Shown: positions 1 to 11,900 of the stretch, one piece after another | Layout: each line of letters starts with the position of its first letter | How positions within the stretch are numbered: the first letter of the stretch is position 1 | Assembly: GCA_947172415.1 (NCBI GenBank) | Contig: OX359201.1 | Location: 5,630,501-5,694,500, forward strand | Length of the DNA stretch: 64,000 bases | Reading direction: 5' to 3' | DNA from: Chondrosia reniformis | Lineage: Eukaryota; Porifera; Demospongiae; Chondrillida; Chondrillidae | Notes under the pieces: generated by a model | Database searches by the model: none | What the model was told of the DNA's origin: nothing | Seen by the model: the letters and a program-made list of their open reading frames with translations, nothing else | Translations under genes and position numbers: made by a program

Positions 1-2250
1 GTCTTCGCATGAGATTACTAAACATGAGGCTTACCAGAAGAAGAGTGAAGAAAGGCTGCAGAATCTGATGGCTGAATTTGATTCACTCAGAGCAGAACTG
101 GAAGAGAGATCGTTAGAGAGACAACAATTACAAAAAGAATTACATATCAATAGTGAAAGGTGCAACTGTTTGGAGGAGAAACTCAAGCGTTCCCAACAGG
201 AAAATCTAGACCTCTCTGAAAAGGTAGTAATAATAGTAGAAGAAAATAAAAACCTGAAAGAGAAGCTCCAGGAATGCAAGGAAAAGCAGAAGAAAATGTT
301 AGCTCAAAAGAAAAGACTTGAAGACGACTTCAAAGAGTCAAAAAGCCAATATTCTGCTCTGAGTGATGTGAAAGTAGCACTGACTAGCCGAGTAAAGGAA
401 CTAGAAAATGATGTTGACAGTTTAAAAAACCAACTAGAAGACAGCAAAAAGGATTCTAAATCTTGCTATCAAGAGTTGGAGCGGAGCAAGCAATACCATA
501 AGGATCAAGTTAGAGAGATCACTGAATTGAAAGAGAAGTACTCGTTTCTGAGGAGAGAGCTTACACAAAAGGAGTTTGAATTGGACCAGGCTCTGAAGGA
601 AAGAATGGAACTAGAGAGGGACAAAAAGGAACTCCAAAGAAGCATGGATAAGTCAACCACAGAAGACCAAGTTAAGGACACGAAGTATGTAATATATTTA
701 CTAAGCATGCCCTGTAGAGCCAGAAGTAGTGGTGAAAGATGATTCCATAGATTTTGGTATTTGGCCAATTTTATTTCGACTGTTCATTTGCGTTAATGAC
801 ATGCAGGGTTAGATATGCTTCTAAACGATTCAGTGGTTCATAAGTTGATAGTCAGCTATAGCAGTTAAAATCCCTGACAACCTTTTCAACTATATATTTG
901 TTAAAACCCTTTAGCTTTGTCTTAATGCGTAGAAGTACAGTACATACGTACGTATTCACATATTGAACAGTAAAGTACATACATACATGAATACACTGTA
1001 TATGTATATATCCTCACCCAAAGCCCTATATACGTATAGGTTTTCCCTGAATAGTACATAAGTCTCTTCTAAATATTTTTCCTTGGTCTCATATTGATGT
1101 CAACCAAATCTATAGTATTAGATTATTTATAATATACCTCAAGATATATACAGTGTATAATACTTGTATTGTTTTAGGGGAACTGCAATGGCCCTGTCAG
1201 TGTATTCTGAGGTGGATGGTGATAGCGATCCTACAGACAGATCTTCCATTACGGTGAAGATGAATGAGTAAGTTTCGTATGTTCAGAGTACACATAAAAG
1301 GGACGTGCTCTGCCTGATTTCTTCTAACTGCAGCAAACTTATATTTTCGATCGTTTTTTCATTTTTGACTTGTTGAAGAGTAAAGATGTTGTTTCTAACC
1401 TCTGTATATATACTTAGCTGTAGGAACATTAACAATATGTATACGTATAGTCTGTCAACTCTGTAGAGGTCTAATATACTAGTAAATTATAATGACCTAA
1501 GCACTCCAGTGAAATCTCATAAGCAGTGGCCATCTTAATTGCCCATGAATATGATTATGGAAGAATCCTGCTTAATTAAGCTACCATCAAACATTTCTAT
1601 AGATGCTTTCTTCAATATTATGTATATCTACAAAGTACGTACATGTGATCTGTTTTGATTCATTTTTGCAATTTTCAGCTAAATATGTGATATCTTTGTA
1701 GTTTAATGCCAGGTGACACGGCTGTGTTTGTTGCATCCAAGAACCACATCACACAGAAAGACAATTACATTGCTCTTACATTTGACAAGAGGCTGTATTA
1801 TATAGAGGCTGAGTCAGTCAAGTCTTTCAAACTTAATCTTGCCTCAGAATCTGTAGCCTTTGGGAAAAGGTTAGCTACAAGCAATTGTGTTTTAATTGAC
1901 CAATTAGTAGTTTCAATATATTGTGCATGAATGTAGGTATTATAGGCAATATATACGTACAAGAATCCTTTTAAATTGTATACATTTTGTGTAGTTCAAA
2001 GGGTTTGTATATTGGTCGGATCAAGACAAAGACTTTACAAGAGGTCCGAAAGGTAAATAAGTTATAAAACTTTCCTTGAAATTTCAAAGTCTGCTTTTAT
2101 GTGTACATACGTACTATATACACTTTATAGCAACATTAAAATTGATTGATGTAACATTTTCTTCATTTCAATCAGGCTGATAATCGTTTCAATTTGCCAG
2201 TGAAAAGTAAAATTTGGAAGGTGGAAGCGGAAGAGGTTACATTGACTTAA
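1..2250 (+). CDS. RB1CC1: RB1CC1/FIP200 (ATG11-like) autophagy scaffold, C-terminal part
   Basis: This is the 3' end of a gene that begins outside the window. My exons are 1(partial)-684, 1178-1267, 1702-1869, 1995-2052 and 2176-2250 (TAA); phases join cleanly. The first exon is open from base 2 and encodes about 227 residues of charged heptad coiled coil. The last three exons encode a compact C-terminal domain with the order MPGDTAVFVASKN, DNYIALTF, YYIEAESV, GLYIGRIKTKTLQEVRKA, DNRFNLPVKSKIWKVEAEEV. This matches the Claw/ATG11 C-terminal domain of FIP200, which in animals binds autophagy receptors and is part of the ULK1 initiation complex. The long coiled coil just before it fits that family. 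The match was made from memory of the family, so orthology should be checked, but the fold assignment is strong. The N-terminal part lies upstream. Confidence 0.82.
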
Positions 2251-2904
2251 GAGATTTTCTTACTAATAAGTTATATTGCTTGTTTTTATATGTATTATAA
2301 TAATTTGATAGGCTGCAATTGCATTGAAAAATAGGGGATTTTGGGACTTATTATACTCTGACTTCCATTGTATGCCATACTAATGAGTGATAATAAGAAT
2401 GAAACAGCTACCAGTAGCTGACACAAAATTTAAGTTGAACAATTGTACATTACAAAGAAATTAGCTATAAAATCAAATCACATTTCATGATCAGATTTAT
2501 AAATGGAACACTGCTGTACATGCATGTTGCAATTGTATATGTATATATACATAACTTAGTGGCAGAACACTGATGGTCTTATATATAACCAGTAGCTATA
2601 TTAGTTCAATTTCCAGCTTATTCTTTCATCCCTTTCCAAGACTTTAAACATTGACACCAATTTTTGCACATGGAGTTTAAACTTTTACATTAAATTAAAT
2701 GTGTAATTTTATGGCATAACTCTGATGGGTATGCATATTAATCATACATGTAGCTCTCAAGTCAGCATGATTTATATCTAATTCAAAAATTCCAAAAAAT
2801 AGAATATCAGTTGTCGTAGGCTTGTGTGTGACTAAGATGTATGTATGTATGTATGTGACAAATAGCAGATATCAGCTCCTATAAATGTGCTTCAAATAGT
2901 TTCC
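2251..2904. other. Convergent intergenic spacer
   Basis: AT-rich DNA between the 3' ends of the RB1CC1-like gene and the FKBP15-like gene. It must hold both 3' untranslated regions. A short GTAT microsatellite lies near 2840-2858. I see no further coding exon or RNA gene. Confidence 0.6.
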
Positions 2905-5900
2905 TCAGCTCTTGAGCCATCCCATATCATCTCCCTCATCGTCATCATCATCATCACTGAAGAGGGAACCCTGAGCCACCTTCTTGTCTACCTTCGGTGG
3001 GGACTGCATATAAATACAAACATTTAAATACACAAAACTAGATGTACGTAGTAGGTAATATTCGATTAAAAATGAAGACATCATCAAATTGTAGAGCACT
3101 AATTAGAAACTTGTCGTATTTTGAATTAAGGGAGCTAATTACGTACACTGAGCCTGTGCAAGGACTATATATAATGAAAAAGTCAATATCATGAAAGATA
3201 TTACAACAAACAGCCAATAAAGTCTTGTCTTGGCTGGGGTACCTAAGTCCTATTAAAATGGCAACCAGTGAATGCCTGAAAACACCAGGGCAACACAGCT
3301 GTCTGTGGTTCTTTGATGTTTTTTCCATCTTGGATGACATGGGAGGTGATTACTGGTTTCCCTTTTAATAGGGCTTCCGTCCCCCAGCCGAGATAGGACT
3401 TTGGTCACTTGGCTGGTTGGTGTAATACCTTTCAGTGATTATTTAGCTTACCTTCTTAACTTCAGCTCCGAGGAATAAGTCTGCATTCTCATCGCCAAAG
3501 AGACCCTCAGGGTTGAATGGATCAACAGTGAGTGTGCTGGTAGTGTCGGGGGCAGGGTTTGGGTTTGTCGTATTAGAGGGGGGAGGAGAAAAGAAATCCT
3601 CATCATCTTCCGAGCCTAATAATGTTCCTGCTTTAGGCTTTAATGGACTTGAATCTATAGCTATTATCTCTGGTTGTGACTTAGCGGATTCTTTCCTTTG
3701 ACTCTCATCACTCTCTTTGTTAGCGTTAGTGTCAGTTTCATGTTCTGTATGGATAGCAGGCTTTTCTGGTGTTACCTCCTTTTCAGGGAAATCAGGAGAT
3801 GTCTCAAAAAATTCATCATCATCAGGGCTCCTATCTGCCCCTGTTGGTGGTGGTGGTGGGGGAGGGCCATCTGTTTCATCTTCACTGGCTGTAAAATCAT
3901 CATCAGACGGTACAGGAGGTGGAGATTCTGCAACAAGAGGAACAGGAACAGGATTTGTTGTCTCCTTGGTCTGGGGAGAAGGGGAATCTTTTGTGTCATC
4001 TGCTAGGTCTATAAAGCTCGGCTCTGAGGATTTAATTGGCGATTCACCTGTTCCATCTGAAACAATATGACTCTCTGGTTGTTCTTCTTCTCGTTCAGTC
4101 ATACCACCAGACTGAGCCTGGCCCTCAGGTAGTGGTGTAACCCCTTCTGGCTCACTTCCTTCCGGTTCACTTCCTTCTGGTTCACTTCCTTCTGGCTCAC
4201 TTCCTTCCGGTTCACTTCCTTCTGGTTCACTTCCTTCTGGTTCACTTCCTTCTGGCTCACTTCCTTCTGGTTCACTTCCTTCTGGTTCATCTTCAACATG
4301 TACTCCTTTAGGTTCATCTTCTGGCTCGCTTCCCTCAGGTTCTGGCTCGCTTCCCTCAGGTTCTGGCTCACTTCCCTCAGGTTCTGGCTCGCTTCCCTCA
4401 GGTTCTGGCTCACTTCCCTCAGGTTCTGGCTCACTTCCCTCAGGTTCTGGCTTGCTTCCCTCAGGTTCCGGTTCACTTCCTTCAGGTTCTGGCTCGCTTC
4501 CCTCAGGTTCTGTCGTAATTCTTTCAGGTTCCAGTTCACTTCCTTCAGATTCTGGATCGCTGTCCTCAGGTTCTGGTTTAATTCTTTCAGGTTCTGGCTT
4601 AATTCTTTCAGGTTCCGGTTCACTTCCCTCAGGTTCTGGCTCGCTGCCCTCAGGTTCTGGCTCACTTCCTTCAGATTCTGGCTCGCTGTCCTCAGGTTCT
4701 GGTTCGCTGCCCTCAGGTTCTGGTTCGCTTCCTTCAGGTTCCGGCTCACTTCCTTCAGGTTCCGGCTCACTTCCTTCAGGTTCCGGCTCACTTCCTTTAG
4801 GTTCCAGCTCACTTCCCTCAGGTTCCGGCTTACTTCCTTCAGGTTCCGGCTCACTTCCTTCAGGTTCCGGCTCACTTCCTTCAGGTTCTGGCTCACTTCC
4901 TTTAGGTTCCGGCTCACTTCCTTCAGGTTCCGGCTCACTTCCTTCAGGTTCCGGCTCACTTCCTTCAGGTTCCGGCTCACTTCCTTCAGGTTCTGGCTCA
5001 CTTCCTTCAGGTTCCGGCTCTCTGTCCTCAGGCTTTGGTTTCATGTGTACAGGTTCTTGTTTGATCTTAGATGCTTGAGGTTCTATGTCACCAGGCATGA
5101 GGCCTGGTTCCTTTGGAACATCTCCGGGCTCCACTTTAATACCTGGGGCAGTGCTTTCCTCTAGAATTTGAAGGGTAAAACAACAGAGTATTTCTAAATG
5201 AATGTGTACATACATACGTATGTATATAGAGGAAGCAAAAATACATACGTAACTATAATAATAAATAAAATTCTAAACAAACTTTCTTTATCTTCCTCTT
5301 CTTCCTCCTCCTCTTCTTCTTCTTCCTCCTCCTCTTCTTCCTCAACCTCTTGGTTATTGGCCTTTGATGGATTTAGTTCATTTAAAGTGATATCCTAAAG
5401 TTTAACAAGTACTCTAGTAACCATAGTATGGCCATGTGATTAAGGGCAGATGACTCTTACTCTTATTGTTCCCAAGGTGATGGATAGAACTTCCTTAGAT
5501 GTAAAGTTTTCCTTCTTTTTGAATTCTGCAGCCATTTTCTGATACACAGTGTTCATAATTCTCTTAACCTGGGAGGTGGCATCTTCATCGCTGGCTTTCT
5601 TGCCAGCGTCAAAACCTTCCTTAAAGCCCTGGCCTTGAGCCTCTGAAACTTCTGCAGCTTTAGCAGAAACACTACTCTTTAAGGCCTCGCTCTTCATTTT
5701 TTCATTGGCCAGATCCTGGAACCAATTGGAAAGCAAGATGTTACAAAAAGAAATGGAATAATTAACGGTAAGAGTAATGCTTAATTTTACTAACATGTAT
5801 CACAAGTACTAGCCAAGTACACAACAAATGTACATATATTCATAAAATTCTGAACAACGACTTGATTATATGTAGGTACGTACCTTCTCCATTTCCACTA

Positions 5901-8900
5901 GTTTCTGAGTCAATTCCTTCTCTCTTTTGTCTGCTGCTTCAAGAGAGGTTCCCATTTGTAGAGTCTTCTCTGAGAGTTCTGTAACCTTCTTCTCATACAG
6001 TTTGACCTCCTGAGAACTTCCAGTAGCAATCTACATACATTTAATTGACAAAATGGAGACATAAGGAGAGTAACCTACATAATCAGATCCGATACAATCT
6101 TGTAAAAAACTTAATCGAACACTACTGAGTTTCTATATATTTGTTAGGGGGATTCCTATAATTATATATTAATTATTTCATAGCTCTGAAGAAAGTATTA
6201 AATGGAGATATTTTCACCAACTTTACATACTTGTTTAAGTGTCTCAGATACATACGTATTTGTAAACAACAACATACCTTAACTTGCAGTTCAGAATTCT
6301 TTATTTTTAATCCATTCAGTTCGCTCTGGACATCATCCAGTCTTTCCCGCCATTTAGCATCATTTTGTGCAACCATCCTATCAGCCTTGGATTTCCACCT
6401 ATCTTCAACATCCCTCTCAGCTTGTGCCACCTGTTCTGCTATGTGGGTCTCTGAAGATGATTTCTCCTTACGAAGCCTATCTTTCAAATGGGATAACTCA
6501 GTCTAACAGCAAGAAAAAGGAATTAATTTAATAAATTAATTAATTAATTTGAAAAAGGAATTAATTTAATTAATTAATTAATTTGAAAAAGGAATTTTAT
6601 TCTCAACAAGGGCTGATGCTAACTATTGTTAGTAACTATAGCAACATTACATAATTACAACATATCCAAGTGCAAATACTTACATCATGGGAATGCTTCA
6701 TCTCTTCCACCTCATCTTCAAGCCTCTTCTTCTCCTTGGTAAGTTTCCTCTTTTGAGTATTCAAATTCTTCAAAAAGCAAAAAAAGAATAGAAAACTTAT
6801 TCTATACTAAATAACTTTTACTGTACTAAATTAAAAAGGAAAAAGATATTTAATTTTTAAAACACTAATGTATATCTGTCCATTTTACGGCTCTGTGGAA
6901 AACAATTTATTCTAAATGCATTAGAATAAATTATTCTAAATTTAATATTAAATTTAATAAATTTCTAATTTTGATGTTAACAATGTTTATAGGAGAATGG
7001 TGTTTATATTATTCATGTGTACTTTGAACCTATTATATTATACAAACAAACCTTCTTAGCTGCCTCTTTCTCGTCCTTAGCTTCCCCAAGCTCTTCATCC
7101 AATTGCTTCAGCTTCTGCTGTAACTTCTTCTTTTCATTCTTCAAATCCTTCAAAACCTTCTTTGCCTCTTCTAACTCACTAGAAGATTCTATGAAAATCA
7201 CAAAAAAGAGAAGACTTTTTCTTTAATAATTACAACATACAACATAGTTACGTACACTAATACACATGTAGTATATTTACATACACACAGTACATATTTA
7301 CGTACGTACATTAATTAAATGTATATAAAGGGTTATACTGCAAAAACAAGTCAATTCTAGATACCTTTTGATATGGTACATTTATGTATATACGTACGTA
7401 CGTTAATTCGGATAATTGAGGTCTGCTAACTGAGAATGCACTGTATTTTGTTCCTCTACTATACCTTCCATTTTCTTCTTGGAGGTTGCCCATTCTTGGG
7501 CGTTATTCTGTGCCTCGGACAGGGCTGTGGAGAGTTGCTGCTTTAGCTCTGTCTCAGCCTGCCGCAGGTTGGACAACTCCACCTGAATGGAGTTCAGAGC
7601 AGCTGTCGTACTGCTCAATTCAGCTGTCAATGAAGCCTAACAGAAAGAACACACAGCAAGACAATAGACATGCAGCTGCAGGACACAATGAAACTGCTCT
7701 AATATGGATAACTGGTTTCTGGAATACCAAACAAAAAATACTGTAAATCCCATTATTATGGAGTCCCTTTTATTTAGCCATTGTAATGGTATGAGTAGAA
7801 TAGTGGCCTTTAAATATAGTGATCAGGCTTTACAAGTATTTATCGACAGCAGCTTTGTTGCTAGAGAAAGTGGCAAACTTGTTAATCTTTGCGCAAAGTT
7901 CAGGATGGTGTAAGCTTGGTCTCTTCCTTCGCAACTCTACCAGTACCTTATTATTTACTTCTCAGACTTCTGCTTCTCTGTGACTCTTTACCTCTGACAA
8001 CCGATACAACCACATCTTGACAGTGACGTGACATGACTTACGTACATACCATTAATTTCGCGATTCCATACTACGTATACGCGCAACTCGCTTTAATAAA
8101 GGGACCGCTTTAATTTTGGGATTTACAGTATGAAGATTGGGATTTAAGAGACCCATAGCTGATTTTAAAACCTTGCATATCATCATCATTTGCCCCTGGA
8201 TTAACCCCACCCACTCATGTCCCCTAAGAGAAATTTCATTAATTGTGTTACCTTTTCCTGCTCCAGTTGAAGCACTCGAACTTGAGATTGAGCAGACGTA
8301 CTCTTGAAAGACTCATTTCGCTGTTCAAGAACATAATTACTTTGTTCAACAAATCTATAAACAATAAACAAATATAAAGAAACTTATTACGTAGTTATGT
8401 ATGTATAAATAAGCACGTTGAGGTCTACACCTGAAGGTGATAATGAAACCAAGGAATTTGTCTTTTGATTCAAAATGATTTAATTTATCGGAACAAGTTC
8501 ATATACAAAGAAGTAAACGTACATACACCTGTCTGAAGTATTAGACTGTACAAATGGACCTTTTAATATACGTACATACAGTATGTGAATTAAAGTTGGC
8601 ACATTAAAGCAAACTTCGTATACGTACGTATTAATATACGTAGTTATGTATATTAAATTTGAATAGCATATGGAATGCAAGCTATAGGAAAACTGACACT
8701 TAACCTACATACATACGTACCTCTGATTCCTTTCAAGCAGTTCTCCTATCTTGACATTCTGAGACTCAATACGAGCACTTTTCTCAAACACCTCTTTCTT
8801 CAAGTGCTCATTTTCCTGCATAATTCTCTGAATGTTATGCAACACAACGGCTGCTTCCATATTATTGGTGCCTGGTCCACGGACAGTCAGAGAATGGCTC

Positions 8901-11900
8901 GGTGTAGGAGCCTCTTCTGACAGCTTCTGTAACTTATCAAGCTAAGGGTTTAGGCAAATAATTCCTTTGGAATGTTTGTTTAGTGACACTAGTTGTGGTT
9001 AGCTTATCATTTTAACATTCTACATTCTCGTACCTTTCCATTCACTTCATCAATCTTTCCAGAGAGCTTTGCCAAGTCCAGCTTCACTTCTGTTTGTACC
9101 TGTTTAGTCTCAGTAAGTAAAAGTGTTTGTTTACTTTCCTCCTTCTTCTCCTCCTACAACAGTTTGTTTACAGCAGACAGAAGTAAACATACAAAAAGAA
9201 TGTTGCACTATAGTTGTTTCAATGAATAGGAGCATATACGTATATGTACAATTGTTAGAGCAAGGTATGATGTTAAAACAGGGATAGAGCATGCTTACCG
9301 GTGGAGGAGGTTGGGCTTGGGGAGGAGGTTGGGCTTGGGGAGGAGGTTGGGCTTGGGGAGGAGGTTGGGCTTGGGGCTGTGGATAGGCTGCAGGTTGCTG
9401 TTGAGTCATTTGAGCTTGTTGGCCATATGGAGCTTGCTGGCCCACCATTCCAGGTTGCTGGCCCACCATTCCAGGTTGCTGGCCCACCATCCCAGGTTGC
9501 TGGCCCACCATCCTGGGTTGCTGGCCCACCATTCCAGGTTGCTGGCCCACCATCCCAGGTTGCTGGCCCACCATCCCGGGTTGTGGTTGAGCCCAGGGCT
9601 TTTGAGGCTGATAAATAGCTATTTGCTGTGCATGTAAAATAAAAGAAAATGATACTACAGCAAGAGGATAACAGGACATTCACTATATACCTGTGAAGAT
9701 GGAGTTTGATTCATTCCTCCCATCATACTGTTTGAAGGTTGTTGGGACATCATTGATGGCTGTTGCATCATACCCTGGTTCCCTTGCATCATACCCTGGT
9801 TCCCTTGCATCATACCCTGGTTCCCTTGCATCATACCCTGGTTCCCTTGCATCATACCCTGGTTCCCTTGCATCATACCCTGGTTCCCTTGCATCATATC
9901 CTGGTTCCCTTGCATCATACCCTGGTTCCCTTGCATCATACCCTGGTTCCCTTGCATCATACCCTGGTTCCCTTGCATCATACCCTGGTTCCCTTGCATC
10001 ATACCCTGGTTCCCTTGCATCATACCCTGGTTTCCTTGCATCATACCCTGGTTCCCTTGCATCATCATTGGATTGCCGCCTTGTTGCATGAATGAAGTAT
10101 TACTTCCCATCTCAGCCTCCATTCTCATCTACGTACGTACATATGTACATATATACGTACATACGTATGTACATAAATCAAATTTCTCATAAGCATGAAG
10201 ATTTGACTTATCTAGATGTCTAATTACCTTTTCCTCCATTGTTCTTGGAAGCATGGGTTGGCCCATTTTGGAAATTCTTGACATAATTTCTGTTTTTGTA
10301 CCATCTTCAGGTGTCTAGAGAGACAGAGTGTTAAATATGCAGATTTACCAAAGTCATAGGGTATTTCCTGACTTGCTCTAATTGACACACTTCAAGGGTA
10401 TCTAATATATGTATTTAGGAACATTAATAGTGTAAACTGGTAAACAAATTATATGTATTCTTGTTTTACAAATAGACATACGTACTTATACTGTTTTAAC
10501 TGCATATTCATTATTATTGTATAATATATACAAGACATCACTTAACAGAACACAGAAGAAGAGTTCGCTCATTTGCAAAGACAACTTACTCCAACCATGA
10601 CATCCTCATTCAGAGATTCTGCTCTCCTTTTTATAGAGGGAGAAACTGGAGGTGGCTCAGCAGACCTGCAGATGAAGGGTAAACTGATAACTCTCTCACT
10701 CACAAAAACATTAGTCACCGCATATCTTACTCATAATAGGCTCACAAAACTGTACGTACATGTACCTTATTTAAGAGCAATTACATCATACCTTGGTTCA
10801 GGAGGTGGGGGAGGGAGATCAGAGCTTTGTGATCCTTTCTCTTTGCTGAACTTGACTCTCTTAATTTCTACTTCAAATGCAAGAGAAGAGTTAGCTGGAA
10901 TCCTACCAGAGACACCTTGCGATCCGTAGCCCAAACTGGGAGGTACAATGAGAAGTCTTTTGCCTCCTTTCCGCATTCCTAACATGCCTTCATCCCAACC
11001 TTTGATAACCTTTCCTTTTCCAACTTTGAATTTAAAAGATTTATCAGAACTGGTGTTGGAATCAAAAACCTACATTCACAAGCAGGATATATATGTACGT
11101 AATATACGTACGTATGCTGTGGAATGTCAGTTATCCGAATGTGTCGGGACTGAACTCTGTCCGTAACTCTGAATTATTAGCTTATTAATTAATTAATTTC
11201 AGTAATACATGAAAAACTGTTACTTACTTAAGGTTGGCCATTTTTATTAGGTGATTAACAGACAACCATGAATGTTAAAAGTAAAAGAATGTACCGTATA
11301 TAATTTATTGAAACTGAGTCCTTTCTCTGACAATTACCAAATTAATTTGTACTTTCTTGTATAACTACACTATGCTAATATACAATCTGATATCTCTTCT
11401 CTCACCTTTCCGAGGCTGCCATCTTTGAAAAGGTATCCAGCATATTTAGTATCCACTGAATCGTCCTTTGAGACCTCCTGGCCTTCGCCCAACAGGAGAT
11501 CTTGGACAATCACACTGGATGATTCTCCTTGACTGCCTCTAGCTATTCCTATCTGCTTGGCAATGTTCTCCAGGTCTGATGCACTCTCAAAATGGAGTGA
11601 CCATGCAGTCCTCTGGTCGTCATAGAAACTGGCATAAAACCCACTTTGAAGAGTAAACTTGAATGAAGAAGTTACTTTGGCAACACCTTTGTAGTTATCT
11701 CGGGACGCATACACAAGCAGTTTGTGCTACGGGAAGAGAAACTCAAGTTAATCAAGGAGCAGTAAGGGAGAAACGGCTTTTAAAGTTATTTGATAGCTAA
11801 CAAGAATGTAACGCATAGTACTATGTAACTGCTTGAATGCTTACATGATGAACTGTTATAGTATGATTTGAATGTGTACAGTATATATGTACGTATGTAC

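Noticed and set aside
4099-5164. Long open frames of 200-300 codons on both strands over the SEPEPEG array
   Set aside because: Shadows of an in-frame 21-bp repeat. Only the minus-strand frame that joins in phase with the neighbouring FKBP15 exons is real.
9693-10095. Plus-strand repeat frames (LASYPGS and LHHTLVP)
   Set aside because: Mirror frames of the QGMMQGN coding array; no start or splice context on the plus strand.
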